Both the position numbers and the translations under genes were made by a program. A stretch of DNA of 11,799 nucleotides, taken from assembly GCA_002785065.1 (NCBI GenBank), contig PFLI01000116.1, positions 1 through 11,799 on the forward strand, in the 5' to 3' direction. The notes under the pieces were generated by a model that was not told the origin of the DNA, did no database searches, and saw only the letters and a program-made list of their open reading frames with translations. The DNA comes from Candidatus Roizmanbacteria bacterium CG_4_10_14_0_8_um_filter_33_9 (GTDB taxonomy: Bacteria; Patescibacteriota; Microgenomatia; UBA1406; GWC2-37-13). Shown here piece after piece: positions 5,239 to 11,799 of this stretch (positions are counted from its first letter, which is position 1; each line of letters opens with the position of its first letter).

Positions 5239-5247
5239 ATTGTAACA
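5239..5247 (-). promoter_or_regulatory. Extended -10 promoter of recJ
   Basis: On the minus strand TG-T-TACAAT ends exactly 6 nt before the recJ ATG (5230-5232), matching both leaders. Transcription would begin at or next to the A of the ATG. It is back to back with the rmuC promoter in a 47-bp space. Confidence 0.6.
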
Positions 5248-5267
5248 AATAGGATTTGTATTCGTAG

Positions 5268-5273
5268 TATAAT
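5268..5273 (+). promoter_or_regulatory. Consensus -10 of rmuC
   Basis: A perfect TATAAT is followed by AAACAC and the rmuC ATG at 5280, again six bases of spacing and no Shine-Dalgarno site. It lacks the TG extension (TAG precedes it), and no clear -35 is seen. Confidence 0.65.
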
Positions 5274-5279
5274 AAACAC

Positions 5280-6338
5280 ATGATCTCATCTGTTATTATC
5301 GGAATAGTTGTTGGCGTTGTTGTTGTTTATTTTGTAATGAAAGTACTTCTTCCAGATGAGTTGAAAAAAAGCCATGAACAACTTATTATGATGGCAAATG
5401 AAAAATTGGGAGCGGAAAAACAAGATATCAAGACTGATCTTGATAATAAACGGGTAGCTATTGAGGATATGGTGAAGCGTATCCATGAAGAATTAGACAA
5501 AAATGAGCAAAAGCTTACGAGTGTAGAAAAAGAACGGGTAGGATCGTTTCAAGCATTGAGAAGTGAGCTTGAAAATCAACGAAAAATTACTGAACAACTT
5601 TCAACCACAACGGAAAGTCTCAAAAAAGTTCTTTCCAATAATCAGCTTCGTGGTCAATTTGGAGAGCAGGTGGCAGAAGAGCTTCTTACCATGAGCGGGT
5701 TTGTCAGGGGAGTTGATTTTGAGTTTAATAAAGAACAGCAATCTGGTAATAGACCGGATTTTACCATCTTTCTTCCCAATAAAGTAAAAATCAATGTTGA
5801 TGCAAAATTTCCCTACCAAAATCTGCAACGGATGACTGAAACAACAGATGCAGGATCGAAAAAGGAATTAATGAAGGCATTTGAACGCGATATCCGCGAG
5901 AAAATAAAACAAGTTACAACCCGCGATTATATTAACCCGGAAGATAATACGGTTGATTTTGTGATTCTTTTTATTCCAAACGAAATGATCTTTTCATTTA
6001 TTTATGACAAAATGAACACGGTGTGGCTTGAGGCGATACGACAAAAAGTGGTATTCGCCGGTCCATTTAGTTTTACTGCGATATTACGGCTCATTCGACA
6101 AGCATATGAAAATTTTAAATACCAAAAAAACGTTCAGAAAATCATCGGTTATATTAAAACATTTGAAGTAGAATTTGGAAAATACAACGAAGAGTTTTCA
6201 AAAATCGGAGAGCGAATTGAATCTTTGACAAAACAATATAATATGGTTAACACTACACGTACTAATCAATTGGTTAAGACAGTGGAAAAGGTAAAACTAG
6301 AGGAAGGGGATAATCAAGAAGTATTAAAATTAAACTAA
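5280..6338 (+). CDS. rmuC: RmuC-family DNA recombination protein
   Basis: A member of the RmuC family, predicted nucleases thought to limit inversions and rearrangements at short inverted repeats. A hydrophobic N-terminal anchor (about residues 3-22, rich in Ile/Val) is followed by a long charged coiled coil (about 27-120). The RmuC domain then starts at RGQFGEQVAEELL (about 124-136). The PD-(D/E)XK-like core shows RPDFTIFLP (158-166) and NVDAKFPY (172-179), which supply the acidic residues and the lysine. At 352 residues it is on the short side for the family but looks complete. The start is fixed by the TATAAT-N6-ATG arrangement and by the anchor beginning at once. Its last 9 bp overlap the end of the convergent DHH-like gene. 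Confidence 0.92.
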   Translation: MISSVIIGIVVGVVVVYFVMKVLLPDELKKSHEQLIMMANEKLGAEKQDIKTDLDNKRVAIEDMVKRIHEELDKNEQKLTSVEKERVGSFQALRSELENQRKITEQLSTTTESLKKVLSNNQLRGQFGEQVAEELLTMSGFVRGVDFEFNKEQQSGNRPDFTIFLPNKVKINVDAKFPYQNLQRMTETTDAGSKKELMKAFERDIREKIKQVTTRDYINPEDNTVDFVILFIPNEMIFSFIYDKMNTVWLEAIRQKVVFAGPFSFTAILRLIRQAYENFKYQKNVQKIIGYIKTFEVEFGKYNEEFSKIGERIESLTKQYNMVNTTRTNQLVKTVEKVKLEEGDNQEVLKLN

Positions 6339-7358
6339 ACCTGTACCTTTAAAAATTTTGGGTTTTAACCAGTCTTGAGGAGTTTGCACAGCTCCTTCTT
6401 TTGATACGTTTTCGCTATGTTCTACAGATTCGATTGGTCCTTGCCCCATATTTTGTTGTTCAAATGCGGGTGTTGAAGGTTGAAATGATCCCTGTTGTGG
6501 TGGTTGGAAAACCGGTTGTGTTCGGGGTTGTGTTACCTGTGGTGATTGAGGTTGGAATACTGGCTTATTAAAAGTTGGTTGTGGCATTGATCCTCCATAC
6601 GTTTGAACGGGACTTTGTTTCATTGTTTTTTTTACTGCACCTGCCTTCATTAGTTTTGCTATAGTTTCAAATGTTTCAGCGTTGACAGAATATGAAGTAA
6701 AATTATTAGTTGCAGATGCAATTCCTGTATACAGATTTGTTGATATATCTTTATCAAACTGGACAGATAATCCTTCGATGACTTTATAAACTAGTTCAGA
6801 AGTAGATGAAGCTGTTTTGTTCACCATATTTGTCGTACCAAAAAATCCATTCGTAAGATGACGATCAATATTAATAATATTTTTCCCTTGAATTTGAGAT
6901 TGATTATCAGTATAAATTTGTCCAAGTGCGTTTAAATTGGGAGTATCTATCGTAATAATAAAGTCGAACTGACCTCCAGTGTACGAATACTTAACTTGAT
7001 CTGGATTTAGCTTTGGATATCCTGGACGGGGAGTAATAACCAAGTTAAAAAGTGAGCCTGCGATGTTATAATCGATCTTATCTATAGTACCATCAGTATA
7101 AGGAAATGATACTACCAAATTTTCTCCTCCAGCACTCAGTGTTTGTTGAATTTTATCAGCACCAAGCAGGTCTGAAGTAATCTGAGTAGAACAAGCGATA
7201 CCTACTGATTTGTTTGCTTTAGTAAGGGCAATATAAAGTGAGGTTGCTGCAGCAATTGCATCAACAGTTGGATTTTGAGGTATTAGAATAATGCCCGAAT
7301 TACCTTTCGTAATTTGTTCTGATATTTTTGAGATGGTATTTTGTGTATTTGGATACAT
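6330..7358 (-). CDS. Degenerate DHH/NrnA-like protein with Pro/Gln-rich tail, probably inactive
   Basis: Residues 1-245 follow the DHH domain of NrnA-type oligoribonuclease/pAp phosphatases. They include PTVDAIAAATSLYIAL (motif I region), IITIDTPNLNALG (motif II), NIDRHLTNGFFG and ASSTSELVY (motif III region), and LYTGIASATNNF (motif IV). Several metal ligands are altered: the motif I HxxPDxD pattern keeps only D33, DHH has become D165-R166-H167, and the Asp of motif IV is Ala216. Catalysis therefore looks unlikely, and binding or scaffolding is more plausible. The DHHA1 substrate-binding domain is absent. In its place, residues ~248-310 are low-complexity Pro/Gln/Phe with PVFQPQ and PVFQPP repeats, presumably disordered. 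It starts one base after the infB stop (TAG-T-ATG), so it is probably translationally coupled. The position after infB matches the nusA-infB-rbfA-nrnA order of other bacteria. Confidence 0.8.
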   Translation of the reverse strand: MYPNTQNTISKISEQITKGNSGIILIPQNPTVDAIAAATSLYIALTKANKSVGIACSTQITSDLLGADKIQQTLSAGGENLVVSFPYTDGTIDKIDYNIAGSLFNLVITPRPGYPKLNPDQVKYSYTGGQFDFIITIDTPNLNALGQIYTDNQSQIQGKNIINIDRHLTNGFFGTTNMVNKTASSTSELVYKVIEGLSVQFDKDISTNLYTGIASATNNFTSYSVNAETFETIAKLMKAGAVKKTMKQSPVQTYGGSMPQPTFNKPVFQPQSPQVTQPRTQPVFQPPQQGSFQPSTPAFEQQNMGQGPIESVEHSENVSKEGAVQTPQDWLKPKIFKGTGLV

Positions 7359-7359
7359 A

Positions 7360-8808
7360 CTATAAGATACATTTTACCACATCACCTACCCGAATGTCAA
7401 GTGGAGGAGAGAATACCATGCCTGCTTCTTGGTCTTTTTTGACTTCCTGAACTTTCTTTGCGCGAACTTGAAGAGAAACAAGCTTAGTTTTTGCTATAAG
7501 ATTATCGTTCCGATGGAGTTCAAGTTCGTCACTTACTGCTATTTTTCCCTTTATCATTTTAACACCAAACACCTTTTCTCCTTCTATTGTGAAAGAGGCA
7601 AGGACTTTTGCCTCTCCTTTTAGACTCTTTTCCTGCTGTTCCTTTTCTTGTAGCAAATCGGCCACTTCATTTAGTTCATCTAAGAGTTCATAAATTATGT
7701 TATACGTTTTTATTACTACCTTTTCTTGTTTTGACAACATTTTTGTTTCAGGGTCTATTTTAACGTTAAAACCAATAATAATAGCTTTACTTGTCTTTGC
7801 AAGAAATACATCGGATTTATGAATATCTCCTACCGTTTCAAGAATAATTTCCACATTAGGATTTTTGATAAGGGCCGCATGAATAGCTTCGAGAGAACCT
7901 TGTGAATCGGTTTTAATTACCATTAACAGTTTTTTTTCTTCCTTTTTAACTTCAAGAATCGAGTCAATGGAAAAAACCGCTTCGGAAGGAGTCAGAGTAG
8001 TTTCTTTTTCTTTGACAGTTTCTGGCACTGATGAAATCATTGTTCCAACATCAAGCATTGTTTCAAATCCTAGCAATTCAAATGGGGTAGATGGAAGCAC
8101 TTCAGTTAGTTGAACACCACGATCGCTGAGAAGAGATTTAACCTTTGCCTTATAACTGTTTCCATAAAGTGTCATACCGTTTTTTATGATTCCCTGTTTA
8201 ATAACCATGCTTAAAACAATACCTCTACGATCTTTTTTAGTTTCGATGACAAATGCTTGTGGGACTTCGTTAATATCAAAGGCAAGCTTATTATCAGAAG
8301 CAATAAAAAGTATCGTTTCCAATAAATCATTTATACCTTCTCCAGTTTTGCCTGAAATTAATGCAACAGGAATAGTTCCACCCTTATCTTCAACTTGAAC
8401 GTCATATTTAAGAAGTGTATTTTTAATTTTTTCAGGATCCGAATCTTCAAGATCAATTTTATTTATAACAACGAGATAAGGAATTTTAGCATTTTTTATA
8501 TGCGAAATTGATTCTATTGTTTGTGGCATAATACCATCCTTTCCGTCAATAAGAAGTATTACTATATCTGCAACCGTTGCACCTCTTGAACGCATCTGTG
8601 AGAAAGCTTCGTGTCCAGGAGTATCGATAAATGTAATTTTATTAGTGGAATATCCTTTTATTTCAGTTACTACTTCATATGCTCCAATTTTTTGAGTGAT
8701 CCCCCCAAATTCTTTAGTTGTTATTGACGATTTACGAATATAATCAAGCAGAGTTGTTTTTCCATGGTCAACGTGGCCAAGAATGGTGACAATCGGTGGT
8801 CTGTTCAT
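7360..8808 (-). CDS. infB: Translation initiation factor IF-2, minimal form
   Basis: GTPase that places initiator tRNA on the ribosome and promotes subunit joining. The protein starts directly at the G domain: GHVDHGKT (11-18), GGITQ switch I (35-39), DTPGH (62-66), NKID (116-119) and SGKTG (152-156). Domains II-IV follow, including the domain III segment KTDSQGSLEAI, and the C-terminal fMet-tRNA-binding domain ends in IRVGDVVKCIL. The entire N-terminal region of longer IF-2 proteins is absent, leaving 482 residues. The minus strand upstream has TTTAAT six nt before the ATG, which could be a private promoter, but the DNA is so AT-rich that this is weak. Otherwise it would be read through from nusA across the repeat at 8832-8908. 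Confidence 0.97.
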   Translation of the reverse strand: MNRPPIVTILGHVDHGKTTLLDYIRKSSITTKEFGGITQKIGAYEVVTEIKGYSTNKITFIDTPGHEAFSQMRSRGATVADIVILLIDGKDGIMPQTIESISHIKNAKIPYLVVINKIDLEDSDPEKIKNTLLKYDVQVEDKGGTIPVALISGKTGEGINDLLETILFIASDNKLAFDINEVPQAFVIETKKDRRGIVLSMVIKQGIIKNGMTLYGNSYKAKVKSLLSDRGVQLTEVLPSTPFELLGFETMLDVGTMISSVPETVKEKETTLTPSEAVFSIDSILEVKKEEKKLLMVIKTDSQGSLEAIHAALIKNPNVEIILETVGDIHKSDVFLAKTSKAIIIGFNVKIDPETKMLSKQEKVVIKTYNIIYELLDELNEVADLLQEKEQQEKSLKGEAKVLASFTIEGEKVFGVKMIKGKIAVSDELELHRNDNLIAKTKLVSLQVRAKKVQEVKKDQEAGMVFSPPLDIRVGDVVKCIL

Positions 8809-8831
8809 TTTTAAATTAAAAAACTAAAATT

Positions 8832-8908
8832 TGTCATACTGAATTTATTCACCCTCTCTTTTGAAGGTGAAATCTGTCTGCCGAAAGGCAGGTATGTTCA
8901 GGATGACA
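8832..8908. repeat. Palindromic three-hairpin element between nusA and infB
   Basis: Outer arms TGTCAT-a-CTGAA (8832-8843) and TTCAG-g-ATGACA (8897-8908) are complementary except for one central mismatch. They enclose two hairpins: TTCACC/GGTGAA (8848-8853 with 8866-8871) and CTGCC-GAAA-GGCAG (8878-8891, a GNRA loop). The result is a cruciform of about 77 bp. The TGTCAT..CTGAA ends and the GCC-GAAA-GGC hairpin recall small dispersed palindromes (REP/MITE-like) of many bacterial genomes. On the minus strand the arms are followed by TTTTAGTTTTTT, so it could also weaken or end transcription after nusA. Confidence 0.7.
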
Positions 8909-8922
8909 TGTATAACTATATA

Positions 8923-9942
8923 TTAGTTGGCAGCCTTATCTTTATCTTTACTATCATTCTCAACAGGTTTTTTATCTGAAGTTGGTGTGTTTATTACCTG
9001 AACAATATCGAGGGTATATCCGGTAAGACGTGATGCGAGGTTTACATTTGCTCCACCTTTACCGATAGCCAATGGTGCTTGGGATTCATCTACAGTAACT
9101 TTTGCCCGTTTATTTTTTATATCTAATTCTATTTGAGCAATTTTTGCAGGTGAAAGTGCGGCAATAATAAAAAGTTTATCATCTTTATTCCACTGAATAA
9201 TATCAATTTTTTCTTTACCACCAAATTCATCGGTGATTGTTTGTACTCGTGCTCCTTTTTGTCCGACACATGCCCCAACTGGATCAACTGATCCGTGTGT
9301 ACTGGAAACTGCGATTTTTGCTCGTTCACCTGGTTCACGAACAGTTTTTTTAATTTCAACAGTGTTGTTTCCTATTTCAGGTACTTCTCGTTTAAACAAT
9401 TCCTCAATTAATCGGAAGTCTGATCGGGAGACGATAATTCTTTGGTGACCAAATTGATCTTCATTAATTTCTTTTAAGTAAACGATATAGGAGTTATTCA
9501 CAGAATAATCTTCATTTCTGATTTGTTCTTCTTTTGGTAATACTGCCTCTGTTTTTCCGATGTCAAGAAACGCATTATATCCATCAAACCGAATAATTCT
9601 CCCACGGAGGGTTGATCCGATTTGAGTTTTGAAATGAGATATGATAGTTCGTTTTTCTGCCTCTCTAATTTTTTGGAGAATAACTTGCTTAGCTGTTTGG
9701 GCTGCAATACGACCAAAACCTGGAGGTGTAATATTAGTATCGCCTTTTAATAGTTTTGCTTCACCTGTTTCTTTATTTAAAATAGCAGCGATGTCTTCTT
9801 CTTCGTTGTGTTCGGGATATTCTTTTTTATACGCTGCAACTAGTGCTGTTTCAATTGAAGAAATAACCTCTTGTGGTGAGATTCCTCTTTCTCCGGCAAC
9901 TTGATTTAATGCTAAAACAAATTCTGATTTGATAACAGTCAT
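8923..9942 (-). CDS. nusA: Transcription termination/antitermination factor NusA
   Basis: RNA polymerase-associated elongation factor acting in pausing, termination and antitermination. The N-terminal polymerase-binding domain covers about 1-100. The S1 domain covers about 108-172 (GSTLRGRIIRFDGYNAFLDIG split over 109-129). KH1 has REPGERAKIAV (202-212) and DPVGACVGQKGARVQTI (220-236). KH2 has APLAIGKGGANVNLASRLTG (289-308). The protein then ends in a short Lys/Asp-rich tail of about 20 residues; the C-terminal acidic repeats of Proteobacteria are absent, as in most bacteria. It lies 14 nt after bL25 with no Shine-Dalgarno site, so co-transcription is likely. It may act on the hairpin/U-tract leaders at 1537 and 2541, but that is speculative. 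Confidence 0.96.
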   Translation of the reverse strand: MTVIKSEFVLALNQVAGERGISPQEVISSIETALVAAYKKEYPEHNEEEDIAAILNKETGEAKLLKGDTNITPPGFGRIAAQTAKQVILQKIREAEKRTIISHFKTQIGSTLRGRIIRFDGYNAFLDIGKTEAVLPKEEQIRNEDYSVNNSYIVYLKEINEDQFGHQRIIVSRSDFRLIEELFKREVPEIGNNTVEIKKTVREPGERAKIAVSSTHGSVDPVGACVGQKGARVQTITDEFGGKEKIDIIQWNKDDKLFIIAALSPAKIAQIELDIKNKRAKVTVDESQAPLAIGKGGANVNLASRLTGYTLDIVQVINTPTSDKKPVENDSKDKDKAAN

Positions 9943-9956
9943 AAAGTATGAATAAC

Positions 9957-10688
9957 TTATTTTTTAATTTCTTTTTCTTTTTTATCATCAGTTTCAGGTT
10001 TTTTTTCAGTTCCTGGTTCTGGTGTTGCACCTGCTTCAGCTCCTTCTTCTGGTTTCGCCGTAATCACTTCTGGGGTAGCAGTTGCCGCTGTTTCAGCAAT
10101 AACACTTTCTTCTTTATGGGCAGTAATAGAAACGATTGTTTTTTCTCCATCATCTTTAATGCTATATTTTTGAGAAACGAGAAGATCTTTTACTTTAATT
10201 TCTTGTCCAATTTCTTTAAGTAGTGAAATGTCAACTTCAATATGGTGCGGAATATTTTGAGGTAATGCCTCGACAGAAAGTCGTTCAGAAAGAGTAAGAA
10301 GAACTCCTCCCTTTTGAGCAACCGCTTCAGAAACTCCCATAATATGGACTGGAACTTCAGTTGCAATTTTTACAGTAAGATCAACTTTTCTAAAATCAAC
10401 ATGAAGCACCTGAGAATTTATCGGATGTTTTTGAATTAATTTAATAAGAGTTGGAATTTCTTTATCCTCAAGCTTAAGATAAACAATTCCTGTTTCTTTT
10501 GCTTTTTTATATACTTTTAAAAATTGTGAAGAAGGAACAGAAATTGATTTTGACGTGAATCCTGTCCCAAATATGTTAGCTGGAATTATAGCTTCTCTAC
10601 GTAATTGTTTTAACTTTTTACCAAAAATAGTTCTTGGTGTAACCTCAAGAATTGTTTTTTCATCGGACGTTTTTGCTGATTTTTTCAT
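9957..10688 (-). CDS. rplY: Ribosomal protein bL25, CTC type with acidic tail
   Basis: 5S rRNA-binding protein of the large subunit. The L25 domain covers about residues 12-100 (RTIFGKKLKQLRREAIIPANIFG, then QKHPINSQVLHVDFRKV, spanning neighbouring segments). The TL5/CTC C-terminal beta domain runs to about 195 (VPVHIMGVSEAVAQKGGVLL, LPQNIPHHIEVDISLL). Residues ~198-243 form a Glu/Pro/Lys/Thr-rich, presumably disordered tail. The start ATG comes one base after the stop of the upstream DUF4012 gene (TGA-T-ATG), pointing to translational coupling. The neighbourhood (nusA, infB) fits a translation operon. Confidence 0.93.
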   Translation of the reverse strand: MKKSAKTSDEKTILEVTPRTIFGKKLKQLRREAIIPANIFGTGFTSKSISVPSSQFLKVYKKAKETGIVYLKLEDKEIPTLIKLIQKHPINSQVLHVDFRKVDLTVKIATEVPVHIMGVSEAVAQKGGVLLTLSERLSVEALPQNIPHHIEVDISLLKEIGQEIKVKDLLVSQKYSIKDDGEKTIVSITAHKEESVIAETAATATPEVITAKPEEGAEAGATPEPGTEKKPETDDKKEKEIKK

Positions 10689-10689
10689 A

Positions 10690-11799
10690 TCATTCTTTTA
10701 ATAACTCAATAAAAAATATTTTATCTGTTGATAAGTCTGTATTATAGAGCATTTCATTTCTTTTAACAAGAGGAGAAAAGTTTTGATTTGTCACATATAT
10801 ATGTTCCGGTAAGACGATATGGAGAGAAAAATCATTATTCATTGACCCAATTTGTTTTTGAATTAGAAGCTGATAGACTGCCTTACCTTTGATTAATTTT
10901 GTCAAAGAGCGATACTCGATAGTAATATTTGTGGTTTTTTGAGATGGAAGTTCAAAATAAAGACCCACTTTTTTAAATTGTTTTAGTTCAGTATCATAAT
11001 TCTTCATTGGATTGTTGTTAAGACTAATTTGTTCTAAAATTGTATTCCTTGGAAGGAGGATTTGAAAGTAATTTTTATATATTCCTCCTGGAAAAACATC
11101 AGTTTGTGATTCATTTTTGTAGTTAATAGTGAAGCGTGTATGAATAAAACCGTCAGAATCGAAGGTGACAGTGGTCTCTATTGTACGAAAAATAAAAAAA
11201 TTTGCTTTATTTACTCCAAGATTTGCATCGAATGGAAATAAGAAATTGGTATAACAGTTCTCGATTCCGGCAGGACACGTTGATTCAATGATTCTTCCAG
11301 ACCAATATAAACTATCAATTCTTTTTTGTAAATCCGTATTTTCCAAATAGAGAACTAACTGTTTTTCCTCAAGTGAGCGGAGTATATTTTGTAGAAACAA
11401 AGCCGGGGAAACATTTTCCAAATTCAAAAAAATTTGGCGGGCTAAAGCGGCAAGAAATCCTTTTTTTTGAATAGAACCGGGAAAAAATCCCTTTTCAGCA
11501 TAAATCTGTGTTTTGAGATAAAAATTGTCTTTATTAACTTTTTCATCAAAATCAGGAATATATATAGAATCAAAAGCTTCAAGTATATTTTTTACTGCGG
11601 TTGTTGTGAGAAGAATGGCTCCATCAAAGTCTGAAATATTCATTTCTTTTTCCAGAAAAAAACGGGCGTTATTATAATTTTCATAAAAATCAGGTGAAAA
11701 TGCAGAGTCTCTTAGAAACCAATGTGGCTGAAATAAATATTTTTTTATCGCCTCAGGTGGATCGATATGGGCCATTAATTGTCCATCCGCATCATAAAC
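10690..11799 (-). CDS. DUF4012-family protein, 5' end outside the window
   Basis: The frame is open to the right edge: the last 24 bases add VYDADGQL before the first visible Met, so the start lies beyond the window and 370 codons are seen. The order VYDADGQL, IDPPEAIKKYL, WFLRDSAFSPDF, then FDGAILLTT about 35 residues later, is the signature I associate with DUF4012 proteins, common in Patescibacteria and Actinobacteria. Family members usually have an N-terminal membrane anchor (not in view) and a large extracytoplasmic part; their function is unknown. The C-terminal portion seen here is rich in beta-strand-like segments (FRTIETTVTFDSDGFIHTRF across neighbours; TNITIEYRSL). It has two cysteines in TCPAGIENC that could form a disulphide. 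It ends one base before bL25. Linking a surface-type protein with translation genes is probably only positional. Confidence 0.8.
   Translation of the reverse strand, partial: VYDADGQLMAHIDPPEAIKKYLFQPHWFLRDSAFSPDFYENYNNARFFLEKEMNISDFDGAILLTTTAVKNILEAFDSIYIPDFDEKVNKDNFYLKTQIYAEKGFFPGSIQKKGFLAALARQIFLNLENVSPALFLQNILRSLEEKQLVLYLENTDLQKRIDSLYWSGRIIESTCPAGIENCYTNFLFPFDANLGVNKANFFIFRTIETTVTFDSDGFIHTRFTINYKNESQTDVFPGGIYKNYFQILLPRNTILEQISLNNNPMKNYDTELKQFKKVGLYFELPSQKTTNITIEYRSLTKLIKGKAVYQLLIQKQIGSMNNDFSLHIVLPEHIYVTNQNFSPLVKRNEMLYNTDLSTDKIFFIELLKE

Noticed and set aside
9948..10223. Plus-strand Phe-rich frame over the 3' end of the bL25 gene
   Set aside because: It is the antisense of the Glu/Lys/Pro-rich tail of bL25; runs of Phe and Ser arise from the complement of GAA/AAA-type codons.
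3544..11799. Alternative genetic code (TGA as glycine) as in some CPR lineages
   Set aside because: TGA ends recJ and the DUF4012 gene exactly where homologues or the next gene indicate, and no frame needs TGA read through.

Overview
The window is AT-rich bacterial DNA that most resembles a Patescibacteria (CPR) genome, probably Microgenomates-like; this is inferred from gene content and architecture, not from a search. Pointers are an IF-2 that begins at its G domain, a NusA with no C-terminal repeats, a large DUF4012 protein, a degenerate DHH protein behind infB, tight gene packing, and an almost complete lack of Shine-Dalgarno sites. TGA acts as a normal stop (recJ, the DUF4012 gene), so the Gly-TGA code of Gracilibacteria/Absconditabacteria is not in use.

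Left part (1-3543): a compact aspartyl-tRNA synthetase (aspS, minus strand) is divergent from two plus-strand genes, a PrmC/HemK-like methyltransferase (1662-2513) and a protein-kinase-fold or APH-like protein (2669-3511). Each plus-strand gene has its own copy of a roughly 125-nt leader (1537-1661 and 2541-2668). The copies share an extended -10 promoter and a first 26 transcribed nucleotides that are identical. They then diverge in sequence but keep the same structures: a CTCC/GGAG hairpin, a long antiterminator-type pairing, and a Rho-independent terminator whose U-tract ends at or 3 nt before the start codon of the gene. Each leader can also encode a peptide of 23-25 residues starting MLALFQHIIL, whose AUG sits where the transcript should begin. 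This looks like a translation-sensing attenuator used twice, and I do not recognise it as a described family. It is the main discovery candidate.

Middle part (3544-6338): recJ (minus) and rmuC (plus) are divergent DNA-metabolism genes. Both starts show the same -10, 6 nt, ATG geometry as the leaders, which suggests that leaderless mRNA is the norm here.

Right part (6330-11799): a minus-strand cluster reads DUF4012 protein (5' part outside the window), ribosomal protein bL25, nusA, infB, and a degenerate DHH/NrnA-like protein. This is a reduced version of the common nusA-infB-(rbfA)-nrnA transcription/translation operon. Two junctions have a one-base stop-T-ATG spacing that implies translational coupling. 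A palindromic dispersed-repeat-like element lies between nusA and infB. No tRNA, rRNA, CRISPR array or transposase gene was seen, and there is no gene-free stretch longer than about 200 bp.
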